Below, one piece after another: positions 41,995 through 49,480 of a stretch of 64,000 bases of DNA (its first letter is position 1; each line of letters opens with the position of its first letter). The translations under genes and the position numbers were made by a program. Origin of the DNA: ZC4RG29 sp035304385 (GTDB lineage Bacteria; Bacteroidota; Bacteroidia; Cytophagales; Cyclobacteriaceae); the NCBI GenBank assembly GCA_035304385.1, contig DATGQD010000027.1:7994-71993 (forward strand), in the 5' to 3' direction. The notes under the pieces are model-generated. The model was not told the origin of the DNA, did not search any database, and saw only the letters and a program-made list of their open reading frames with translations.

Positions 41995-42911
41995 ATTGGT
42001 GCATCAAAGTTAATGTTCCAGGAAGTCACCGTCCGGTCGTCACTGGCGCTCAGCAACTGATCCTGGTGAGACGTCCACAACAGTTTGTTCACGGAAGTTC
42101 CATGCCCCGCATGCCTGGCTTTGTCGATCACCTTCAACAATTTCAACTCCTCCGCATTCCACACTTTGATAGACTTATCCATGCTACAAGTTACGAAATG
42201 TTTCGCATCCGGGCTAAAGTCGAGGTGATTTATGGCGTACATGTGCGCGACCACTTCGGCCACCGGAGCGTAGCCGGAGTTGACATCCCAGGCTTTGAGT
42301 CGCGCGTCCCTGGACCCGCTCAGCAGGTAGTATCCGTCCGGTGTATAGCGCACTGAGAATACCGACTTGGCATGTGCCTCCCACTCGTGTTTCATCCGGA
42401 GGCTCTTCAGGTCGTACACCCGGATATAATTGTCGCTGTAGCCTACGGCCATTTCACCGGTGCGCAAATTGATGTCGATCGTCCGGGCGTTTTTCTCACT
42501 TTTCTGGACACGGTCCACTATCGCAAGGCGTTTCAGGTCCACCACAATCACGCTTCCATCACCCGTACCGACGAAGAGAAGGTTATCGACAGACTGAAGA
42601 TCGAAGATGGCCGCCTTTGTAAGTTGTAACGATCCGAGCTCCGATTTATTTTTCAAATCGATCACATGGATGCCTTCGTAGTTATGGCCGACGATCAGCG
42701 TGCTGCTCGGCGCATGGTAGTCCAAGGCGTAAATCGAATTCGGAAGTCGTGCGACGGGATATCCTTCATCGGGTTTCTCCAGATCCCACAACACAACCAT
42801 ACCGTCACCGGACCCGGTGCAAAAGAGATTCGGCTGGTCCGTGCCCTGAAGTGTGTAGACAGCATCGCGATGACCCGTAAAAGAATGCAGCTTGGTGACT
42901 TTGATAGCCAT
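41991..42911 (-). CDS. WD40 repeat protein
   Basis: A 306-residue beta-propeller with about seven WD40 repeats (for example GHRDAVYTLQ, MVVLWDLEKP, SVFSVRYTPDGYYLLSGSRD, LKAWDVN, IKVWNAEEL, VTSWNINF). No signal peptide, so cytosolic. It is probably a scaffold; no enzymatic domain is attached. It is the first gene of the WD40-divIVA-folB unit and overlaps the DivIVA-like gene by 4 bp. The WD40-DivIVA pair is suggestive of a shared complex (inference). Confidence 0.92.
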   Translation of the reverse strand: MAIKVTKLHSFTGHRDAVYTLQGTDQPNLFCTGSGDGMVVLWDLEKPDEGYPVARLPNSIYALDYHAPSSTLIVGHNYEGIHVIDLKNKSELGSLQLTKAAIFDLQSVDNLLFVGTGDGSVIVVDLKRLAIVDRVQKSEKNARTIDINLRTGEMAVGYSDNYIRVYDLKSLRMKHEWEAHAKSVFSVRYTPDGYYLLSGSRDARLKAWDVNSGYAPVAEVVAHMYAINHLDFSPDAKHFVTCSMDKSIKVWNAEELKLLKVIDKARHAGHGTSVNKLLWTSHQDQLLSASDDRTVTSWNINFDAPI

Positions 42912-42997
42912 GATCCCGGGCGCCCCCGTGCGCCGGCAAAAGGTTGGCGGATGTTGATTTTTTTGTCAAAATTGGGCCACAATGAGGGACATACCAA

Positions 42998-43624
42998 ATG
43001 CCGCTGCAAAAAATTGAGGATAATCATGGTAATCCCTGGGGGTTGTGGAAAATTGAAGAAGACGAAACTCAATTGGAGGCGGTCGCAGCGTCGGTCGAGC
43101 GGATTCCGGAGGCGATACGTCACCCCCACAAGCGACTTGAATGGTACGCCGCACGCGTTCTTGTAAAGAAGTTGATGCAGCGCTGCGGACTTACTTTCCA
43201 GGGCATCGTTAAAGATGCGTTTGGGAAACCGTTTCCGGCCGGGAGTTCATACCAGCTTTCACTCAGCCACTCTTATCCCCACGTAGCGGCCTATCTTCAT
43301 GCCACGGAATCGGTGGGAATCGACATTGAACCTCCCCGATCCTCCCTGATCACCATAGCACCGCGCATTCTCCACCCCTCCGAACTCGCTTTTGCGGGGG
43401 ATGACGTCAACACGCATTGTGTCATTTGGTGTGCCAAGGAGGTACTCGTCAAGGTACACGGCCGGAAAGACCTTATTTTTTCCAAAAACCTCAGAATCAG
43501 CCCGTTTTCAATCAATTCAAAGGGTTATTTTTCTGGCAGCATTATTGTCGGATCTAATGAGACCAGGGTACGCCTGTACTACGAAATGCAGCCGGCGTTC
43601 GCCCTGGTCCTGAATAAACCTTAA
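42998..43624 (+). CDS. 4'-phosphopantetheinyl transferase (Sfp type)
   Basis: A 208-residue enzyme that transfers phosphopantetheine from CoA to a carrier-protein serine. The catalytic patterns are GIDIE (D109 and E111 bind Mg) and W144-CAK-E148, with S90-H91 before them. It belongs to the Sfp-like group that can serve fatty-acid or polyketide/peptide carriers. No carrier-protein gene is next to it. The redoxin gene follows after 5 bp. Confidence 0.92.
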   Translation: MPLQKIEDNHGNPWGLWKIEEDETQLEAVAASVERIPEAIRHPHKRLEWYAARVLVKKLMQRCGLTFQGIVKDAFGKPFPAGSSYQLSLSHSYPHVAAYLHATESVGIDIEPPRSSLITIAPRILHPSELAFAGDDVNTHCVIWCAKEVLVKVHGRKDLIFSKNLRISPFSINSKGYFSGSIIVGSNETRVRLYYEMQPAFALVLNKP

Positions 43625-43629
43625 CCTGC

Positions 43630-44202
43630 ATGAAAGGAATTGCTGTGGTCATCCTGACGCTCGTCGCAGGTGCCGTTTCCGGTCAGACGATTACGAATTT
43701 CTCCGCCCGGGATGTCGTAAGCGGAGCGTCGTTCACCGTCAACAGCGGATCCCATCCCAAGGGTATCGTGGTAATCTTCACCAGCAACACCTGCCCTTTC
43801 GATGCCTACTATTATGACCGCCTCAACAAGATCGCGGCCGACTACAGCGGTCGCATCCCTGTGGTGTTCGTCAATCCCCATCCGGGGGAAGACGAGTCCG
43901 CCGACGCCATGAAAACACTCGCCGCTCGCCGCGGTTTCAAAGTGCCCTATCTTGCAGATAAAGATCAAGCGGTGATGCGCGCGCTAAAGGTGACGCGAAC
44001 GCCCGAAGCCCTCGTGCTGAAACCTGAAGGTGGTGGGTACAGCGTATTTTATCGCGGCGCTATTGACGACAATGCGCAGGTCGCCACCGATGTGCATCGC
44101 CAATACCTCACCGACGCTATCGATGCTCTTCTCGCCGGCGGGAAGCCGTCGCGGCCTGTAGTGCGCCCGATGGGGTGTAATGTGAGAAGCAGTGGACAGT
44201 AG
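43630..44202 (+). CDS. Secreted redoxin with a single peroxidatic-type cysteine
   Basis: A 190-residue thioredoxin-fold protein with a signal peptide (MKGIAVVILTLVAGAVSG). At the active-site position the motif is C55-P-F-D58 (FTSNTCPFDAY), so the resolving cysteine of a CxxC is missing. The cis-Pro loop is TRTPEAL and the C-terminal PMGCNV motif is the one seen in AhpC/TSA-like redoxin proteins of Bacteroidota. It may be a peroxiredoxin-like or metal-handling protein; the reductase partner is unknown. Confidence 0.88.
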   Translation: MKGIAVVILTLVAGAVSGQTITNFSARDVVSGASFTVNSGSHPKGIVVIFTSNTCPFDAYYYDRLNKIAADYSGRIPVVFVNPHPGEDESADAMKTLAARRGFKVPYLADKDQAVMRALKVTRTPEALVLKPEGGGYSVFYRGAIDDNAQVATDVHRQYLTDAIDALLAGGKPSRPVVRPMGCNVRSSGQ

Positions 44203-44245
44203 GTTCCCGTTAGCGCCTTCGCGGTAGAAAGGCAAGCCCGCAAAG

Positions 44246-45100
44246 CTACTCCCCCAAATCACCACCGTCGGCGATGATGAGCAACAGCTCTTTTACCTCC
44301 TCAGCTTTGGCGTGTTCTCCCATCTTGTCGAACGACATGATCAGGTTGCGGAGTACCCTGCGAATGATCTCCAGGTTGGAGCAGGGTTCGAAGAAGGAAT
44401 CCTGGGGTGTAAGGTGCAGCTCGTTGATGTAGTTCTCTATGTCCTTACGTGAAAAGATCAACCCTTTGTTGAACGCGTTGATGTAAAACTGCGGGTTGCG
44501 GTCATCCTTGTACGTAAGGATGAAAAGATTGGGCAAGTTGACGCCGTAAACCGGGAGCTTCAGCTTTTGGGCTACCAAAAGGTAAATCACACATAGCGTT
44601 ATCGGGTTTCCTTTCCTGGTTTCAAGGACTACGTTGATCATGGAATTTCCAGGCGAATGGAAATTCTTTGTGTTAGCTCCGAATTTTAGTTTGCTGAACA
44701 GGACGCTGTTGATGATCTTAATCTGGTCGAAGGGATACAGGTCGGGTTTGAACTCCAGCCACGTCTCGTAATAGATTTGTTCCAGATCCTGCTTCAGCCT
44801 TAACAACTCGATGTCGGGGTACTGGTACGTTGCAACCAGCCACATTCCTGTGAGCAGGTCGTGCTCTTCGCCTTCATACCATTCCCTCAGGCGTTCCTTA
44901 AGAATTTCAAACTGAAGTTCGTGGATCAGTTCCTCGATCCGCCGCTGCACATAAGGGTTAAAATTATTCTCCCACTCCTCTTCCAGAAAAGGAATGACCT
45001 CCTTACCCAGTGACCGGATCTTCTCCACCACATGAGACACCACCTGATCGTCATCGTCGTCAAGAAGTGAGATTAATGCCCGCAGCTCTTTGGACTCCAT
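44246..45100 (-). CDS. SirB1-like transglutaminase-like protein
   Basis: A 284-residue cytosolic protein. The N-terminal ~100 residues are helical, HEAT-like (VVSHVVEKIRSLGKEVIPFLEEEWE). Residues about 120-240 match the SirB1 N-terminal transglutaminase-like region (NSMINVVLETRKGNPITLCVIYLLVAQKLKLPVYGVNLP). The catalytic Cys-His-Asp of true transglutaminases is not clear here, as is usual in SirB1. Function is unknown in this phylum. An octamer array begins 5 bp upstream of the ATG at 45100. Confidence 0.86.
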   Translation of the reverse strand: MESKELRALISLLDDDDDQVVSHVVEKIRSLGKEVIPFLEEEWENNFNPYVQRRIEELIHELQFEILKERLREWYEGEEHDLLTGMWLVATYQYPDIELLRLKQDLEQIYYETWLEFKPDLYPFDQIKIINSVLFSKLKFGANTKNFHSPGNSMINVVLETRKGNPITLCVIYLLVAQKLKLPVYGVNLPNLFILTYKDDRNPQFYINAFNKGLIFSRKDIENYINELHLTPQDSFFEPCSNLEIIRRVLRNLIMSFDKMGEHAKAEEVKELLLIIADGGDLGE

Positions 45101-45104
45101 AAAT

Positions 45105-45175
45105 CAATGAGTGAATGAGTGAATGAGTGAATGAGTGAATGGGTGAATGGGTGAATGGGGTGAATGGGTGAATGG
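45105..45175. repeat. Array of GTGAATGA/GTGAATGG octamers (about eight units)
   Basis: About eight octamers in plus orientation GTGAATGA, changing to GTGAATGG in the second half, with one inserted G near 45160; degenerate copies go on to about 45230. The array begins 5 bp upstream of the SirB1-like start codon. It is the inverse complement of the array at 45962 and the two flank the four-helix-bundle gene. Confidence 0.88.
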
Positions 45176-45298
45176 ATAAATGGGTAATTCAATAAACGAT
45201 AAATGGGTGAACGGTGAAATAGTAAATGGGGTTCCGTAATCCATTGACAAAAGTACCACCAAACCGTGGACGAACCAACTGTGTTCTGAAGCCTGAAA

Positions 45299-45679
45299 TC
45301 AGCGGGTCGCCCGCCTTGCCGTCGAAAGTATGGCCACCAGTTCCTGGCCTTCCGCCTCAAATTTTGCCGTTTTCGATTTGACGACAATACCGGAATCCAC
45401 CAGTATCTCTAACCAAAAAAGGCTCTCGTCGAGTTCCTCAACCGTGACGCTCAGCTTGGCAAAAAACTCCGCCTTGGACCTCGCCCTACATACTGCCCTG
45501 TAGTTTGCGGCGGCGCTGAGAGAGGATCGTAAGAATTGATCGCCAATTATCCTTCCCTCCCCCGTCTGGGGAAGACCCCGAAATATCTCGATGCCCATCA
45601 AAGCAAAATCTTTCGTCCTCGCCCTCATCCGCGAAACAAACGCCTCTTTTGATATCTCAATATTTTGCTGCCTGTTCAC
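45299..45679 (-). CDS. Four-helix bundle protein (23S rRNA-intervening-sequence type)
   Basis: A 126-residue all-alpha protein starting at GTG 45679. The patterns are SRMRARTKDFALMGIEIFR, RIIGDQFLRSSLSAAANYRAVCRA and FFAKLSVTVEELDESLFWLEIL, the signature of the S23 / four-helix bundle family, which was first met as ORFs inside intervening sequences of 23S rRNA genes but now occurs at many loci as an orphan, mobile-looking gene. It forms pentamers in known structures; the function is unknown. It sits between two inverted octamer arrays. Confidence 0.92.
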   Translation of the reverse strand: MNRQQNIEISKEAFVSRMRARTKDFALMGIEIFRGLPQTGEGRIIGDQFLRSSLSAAANYRAVCRARSKAEFFAKLSVTVEELDESLFWLEILVDSGIVVKSKTAKFEAEGQELVAILSTARRATR

Positions 45680-46006
45680 GAGAAAAAAATCAAATTATGT
45701 CACCCAACGTAGTAGCGTACGAGCCACCAAGTAAAGTTCAGCTTTCAGGTAAAAACTGTCAAGAGTCTGTCAAGAAAATACTAAAAAAATTAACGCAGCC
45801 ACCATTTGTCGCGACTGCCTTACTCTCTCATTCTTCCCTCGCTTGGCCACCCAGCCCAAACTTCATCCTCCCATGACCTTCCATGCACTCATTTCTCACT
45901 CCTCTCGTTATTCCAATTAATTAGCTTTTTTACCCAAACCACCTCGCCTGCCTACCACCCCATTCACTCATTCGCTCATTCACTCATTCACTCATTCACT
46001 CATTGT
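45680..46006. other. Intergenic region with repeats
   Basis: 327 bases without a convincing gene. It contains pyrimidine-rich sequence, a TAATTTG-like element upstream of the four-helix-bundle gene on the minus strand, and at its right end an octamer array. Small frames here have no protein-like composition. Confidence 0.5.
45962..46001. repeat. Array of five ATTCACTC octamers
   Basis: Five octamers (ATTCACTC with one ATTCGCTC), ending five bases before the stop codon of the minus-strand carboxylase gene. On the minus strand it reads TGA in all three frames within 12 nt. It is the inverse of the array at 45105 and is the same word as the array at 22440. Confidence 0.88.
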
Positions 46007-47638
46007 CTACACCTGAATAACCCCCACATTAAACCTCTCCACAGGCGCGTGATTCGCTGCGGCGATTCCGGTAGAGATTAGTTGGCGGGTTTCGGAAGGG
46101 GTGACGATGTCGTCGACCCAGAGGCGGGCTGCAGCATAGTAGGGACTTAGTTGTGCATTGTACCGGTCGGTAATTTCTTCGAGAAGTCGCGCTTCCTCTT
46201 CTTCGGATAATGTTTTGCCTTTTGCTTTTTCCGCATTCACACGAATCTGTAAAAGAGTGCGCGCCGCAGAGTTGCCGCTCATCACGGCGATCTGTGCAGT
46301 AGGCCAGGCAACAATTAGGCGGGGATCGTAGGCTTTGCCGCACATCGCATAGTTGCCCGCACCATACGAGTTACCCACGATGATGGTGAACTTCGGCACG
46401 GTAGAGTTAGCGACAGCGTTTACCATCTTGGCGCCGTCTTTAATGATGCCGCCCTGTTCTGCTTTGCTGCCCACCATAAAACCACTGACATCCTGCAGAA
46501 AGACGACAGGTATTTTGCGCTGGTTGCAGTTCATGATAAATCGTGCCGCTTTGTCTGCTGAATCAGAATAGATCACGCCGCCCATCTGCATTTCACCCTT
46601 TCGTGTCTTTACCACTTTGCGCTGATTGGCTACAATACCCACGGCCCATCCGTCGATACGTGCCCACCCGCAGATGATGGTCTTTCCGTAGAGCGCCTTA
46701 TATTCATCAAAGGCCGAGTCGTCGACAAGGCGTTCGATGATTTCCTTCATGTCATAAGGCTTGGTCCGGTCGTAAGGAAGGAGTCCGGCGATTTCGTCGA
46801 TGGATTTTTTTGGAGGTTGTGGTGTGATGCGGTTAAAGCCGGCAGCATCAGGCGCTCCGATCTTATCGACGACGGAGCGGATATAATCCAGGCATGACTT
46901 GTCGTCCGGAAACTTATTGTCGGTGACTCCGGATATCTCGCTATGGGTAGTAGCGCCGCCCAATGTCTCATTGTCGATTTCTTCTCCGATCGCGGCCTTC
47001 ACCAGGTATGAGCCTGCCAGAAAGATAGTGCCGGTCTTGTCGACGATCACCGCCTCATCCGACATGATCGGGAGGTACGCGCCGCCTGCGACACAGTTTC
47101 CCATGATGGCTGCAATCTGCACGATACCCATAGACGATAGCTTCGCGTTGTTGCGAAATTGACGGCCGAAGTGGTCGCGGTCAGGGAAGATCTCATCCTG
47201 CATGGGAAGGAAGACCCCCGCGCTGTCGACCAGGTAAATGACCGGCAACCGGTTTTCCATGGCGATCTCCTGCGCGCGAAGATTCTTTTTCGCCGTCATA
47301 GGAAACCACGCTCCTGCCTTCACCGTGGCATCGTTGGCAACGATCACGCAGAGTCGTCCGCTGACCTGACCGATGCCTGTGACGACTCCGGCGGAAGGAC
47401 AGCCGCCGTACTCTTCGTACATGTCGTCAGCAGCAAACAGTCCGATCTCCAGGAATTCGGTCGAAGGGTCGATCAGGTACGCAATGCGTTCGCGGGCTGT
47501 AAGTTTTCCGCGTGCATGTTGCTCTTCAATTTTCTTTTCGCCGCCGCCTGCAAAGATTTTCTTCCTGCGTGCCTGCAGTTTCGTCAGGAGTTGCCCAAAC
47601 TGATCTTCATTTTTATTGAACTCCAGGTTATCGCTCAT
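46007..47638 (-). CDS. Acyl-CoA carboxylase carboxyltransferase (methylcrotonoyl-CoA type)
   Basis: A 543-residue beta subunit of a biotin-dependent carboxylase. The MCC-like signature is FLPMQDEIFPDRDHFGRQ; acyl-CoA and biotin pockets are marked by GNCVAGGAYLPIMSDEA, FLQDVSGFMVG and VGNSYGAGNYAMCGKAYDPR. It carboxylates methylcrotonoyl-CoA in leucine breakdown (by similarity), but the biotin-carboxylase/carrier subunit is not in the window. It is 14 bp downstream of mlaD and may be co-transcribed. Its stop codon adjoins an octamer array. Confidence 0.92.
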   Translation of the reverse strand: MSDNLEFNKNEDQFGQLLTKLQARRKKIFAGGGEKKIEEQHARGKLTARERIAYLIDPSTEFLEIGLFAADDMYEEYGGCPSAGVVTGIGQVSGRLCVIVANDATVKAGAWFPMTAKKNLRAQEIAMENRLPVIYLVDSAGVFLPMQDEIFPDRDHFGRQFRNNAKLSSMGIVQIAAIMGNCVAGGAYLPIMSDEAVIVDKTGTIFLAGSYLVKAAIGEEIDNETLGGATTHSEISGVTDNKFPDDKSCLDYIRSVVDKIGAPDAAGFNRITPQPPKKSIDEIAGLLPYDRTKPYDMKEIIERLVDDSAFDEYKALYGKTIICGWARIDGWAVGIVANQRKVVKTRKGEMQMGGVIYSDSADKAARFIMNCNQRKIPVVFLQDVSGFMVGSKAEQGGIIKDGAKMVNAVANSTVPKFTIIVGNSYGAGNYAMCGKAYDPRLIVAWPTAQIAVMSGNSAARTLLQIRVNAEKAKGKTLSEEEEARLLEEITDRYNAQLSPYYAAARLWVDDIVTPSETRQLISTGIAAANHAPVERFNVGVIQV

Positions 47639-47652
47639 GAAGACAGGTTTCG

Positions 47653-48603
47653 TTACTCCTGGTTTTTCTTGAGATCCCGTTCAATTCTTTTCTTGCTTTT
47701 GCCGAGCGGCGCAAGAAAATGCTTGGGGTTAGTGTTGAAGTGAGTGGCGAGCGTGTCGAGGTTAAGGAGGAGGGTGTTCAGGTTCTGGTAGAGCTCGTCC
47801 TCAGTGAGCATCTTCCCAACGGTATTATCATCGCTGGTCATCTTACCCAGGGCGGCATTGAACGACTCCAGCGCCGCCTGAGTTTTGGTTATGGTAGCGC
47901 TCAATTCGAGTACCTTGAGGGAGTCGGAAAGAGACCGCAGGTTGCTCATAGTCGGACGCAGGTCTTCCAGTGCGGTGTTAAGATTTTGCGCGACCACACG
48001 GTAGTCGGTCGCCAGTTCCTGCACCGAATTACCGGCCGTAGACAAGGCGCGGTTAATATGATAAGGGGTTGTCACGAGCCGGCTGAATATGGTATCCAGT
48101 TGTTCTGTATTGCGCGTGAGGTTATCGACAAGGACATTGAATTTCCGCAAAGTGACCTGAAGGTTGTCTGCAACAGGCACGGCACTTTCGGCGAGGATAT
48201 CCGTAATGCCCCGGTCCAGATTGGACCGCAAGGTGTCGCCTGGCTGCAGGATGTTCGAGCCGGTGACGTTCTGTAGCAAGATGGACTTGTTTCCTAAAAA
48301 GTCGCCTGTGAGTATGGCAGTGGTGGAGTCGGTGAGCATGATATCGGAATCAATCTCGAGCGTCACCAGCACCAGGTTTCCGTTGTCCTGGAGAATTTCA
48401 ATGTCGCCTACCCTGCCGACAGCAAATCCATTTAAGAACACCTGGTTTGATTGCGTCAGCTTGTCGACATTGTTATAGACCGCGTAGTACTTGTTTGTTG
48501 AGCTAAAGAAATCGATGCCTTTCAGAAAGTTGAACCCGAAATACAACAACACCAGGGCGACGACCATGAACAGGCCCACTTTAAACTCTTTGGATACCTT
48601 CAT
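47653..48603 (-). CDS. MlaD-family (MCE) lipid-transport protein
   Basis: A 316-residue protein with one N-terminal membrane helix (FKVGLFMVVALVLLYFGFNFLKG) and an MCE domain (YNNVDKLTQSNQVFLNGFAVGRVGDIE, ILTGDFLGNKSILLQ). The C-terminal half is helical. It is probably the periplasmic part of an Mla-type phospholipid transporter; the ATPase and permease are not in this window. It follows the amidase gene by 84 bp, an arrangement common in Bacteroidota. Confidence 0.93.
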   Translation of the reverse strand: MKVSKEFKVGLFMVVALVLLYFGFNFLKGIDFFSSTNKYYAVYNNVDKLTQSNQVFLNGFAVGRVGDIEILQDNGNLVLVTLEIDSDIMLTDSTTAILTGDFLGNKSILLQNVTGSNILQPGDTLRSNLDRGITDILAESAVPVADNLQVTLRKFNVLVDNLTRNTEQLDTIFSRLVTTPYHINRALSTAGNSVQELATDYRVVAQNLNTALEDLRPTMSNLRSLSDSLKVLELSATITKTQAALESFNAALGKMTSDDNTVGKMLTEDELYQNLNTLLLNLDTLATHFNTNPKHFLAPLGKSKKRIERDLKKNQE

Positions 48604-48687
48604 GCATTACTGGTTAGTGATGCACGCTTACCCAGTTCCCGGGTTCATTACGATGCGTGCGCCTGAAAGTTACGCAGAATCCGGTTG

Positions 48688-49470
48688 TCAATTGACCGTT
48701 TCCACCTCTAATTTATACTCCTTGAAGGCTCGGTAGATTCCCGAAGCGATTAGATCCTGACCTCGTTCCGAACCCAGGTAGTCTTCTTCCTGAGGGTTTG
48801 TAATGAATCCGGTTTCCACCAACACGCTGGGCATAGCGGTCTTGTAGAGCACCACAAATCCCGCCTGCTTTACGCCCCGGCTGTGGCGGCCCACACGTGT
48901 CTTGAACTGATTCTCCACTTTCTGCGCCATCTTAAGACTGCTTTCGTAGTAGGCGTCCTGCGTCAGGGAAAAGAGTATATACGACTCCGGACTGTTCGGG
49001 TCAAAGCCTTCGTACCGCTCTTTGTAGTCCTCGTCAAGAAGGATCACCGAGTTTTCACGTTTCGCCACCTCAAGGTTCGACTCTGACCGGTGAAGACCCA
49101 TCACCCACGTCTCGGTGCCATAGGTGGTACGGTTGGGGATGGAGTTGACATGTATTGAAATAAAAAGGTCGGCGTCTGCCTTGTTGGCGATGTCCGCCCG
49201 CTTGTCGAGCGGAACATACGTATCGTCCTTTCGCGTGTAGACTACCTGAACGCCAGGTACATTCTGTTCGATATACTTGCCGACCTTAAGTGCGATGGCA
49301 AGTGCAATGTCTTTCTCCTTATACTTGCGTCCATGGGTTCCCGGATCGTGGCCGCCATGGCCGGCATCGACAACAACCTTGCTGAGCTTGAATTCCTTGT
49401 GACGAATTGAACTGGCTGAATTTAGCAAGGTAATTGCTAGCAAAATGCAAGTAATTCCAATATTCCTCAC
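48688..49470 (-). CDS. N-acetylmuramoyl-L-alanine amidase (Amidase_3)
   Basis: A 260-residue exported zinc amidase cleaving the peptidoglycan stem from MurNAc. GTG 49470 gives a signal peptide (VRNIGITCILLAITLLNS); the frame is open to 49728 but that part overlaps the divergent lptD. The zinc and catalytic residues are His in VVVDAGHGGHDPG, Glu in YKEKDIALAI, His in LFISIHVNS and Glu in VLVETGFITN. No AMIN or LysM domain is attached. It is transcribed with mlaD and divergently from lptD. Confidence 0.92.
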   Translation of the reverse strand: MRNIGITCILLAITLLNSASSIRHKEFKLSKVVVDAGHGGHDPGTHGRKYKEKDIALAIALKVGKYIEQNVPGVQVVYTRKDDTYVPLDKRADIANKADADLFISIHVNSIPNRTTYGTETWVMGLHRSESNLEVAKRENSVILLDEDYKERYEGFDPNSPESYILFSLTQDAYYESSLKMAQKVENQFKTRVGRHSRGVKQAGFVVLYKTAMPSVLVETGFITNPQEEDYLGSERGQDLIASGIYRAFKEYKLEVETVN

Positions 49471-49480
49471 GGTCAGTTCA

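Noticed and set aside
22440..46001. Octamer arrays as a CRISPR array
   Set aside because: Units are 8 bp without spacers; no cas genes.
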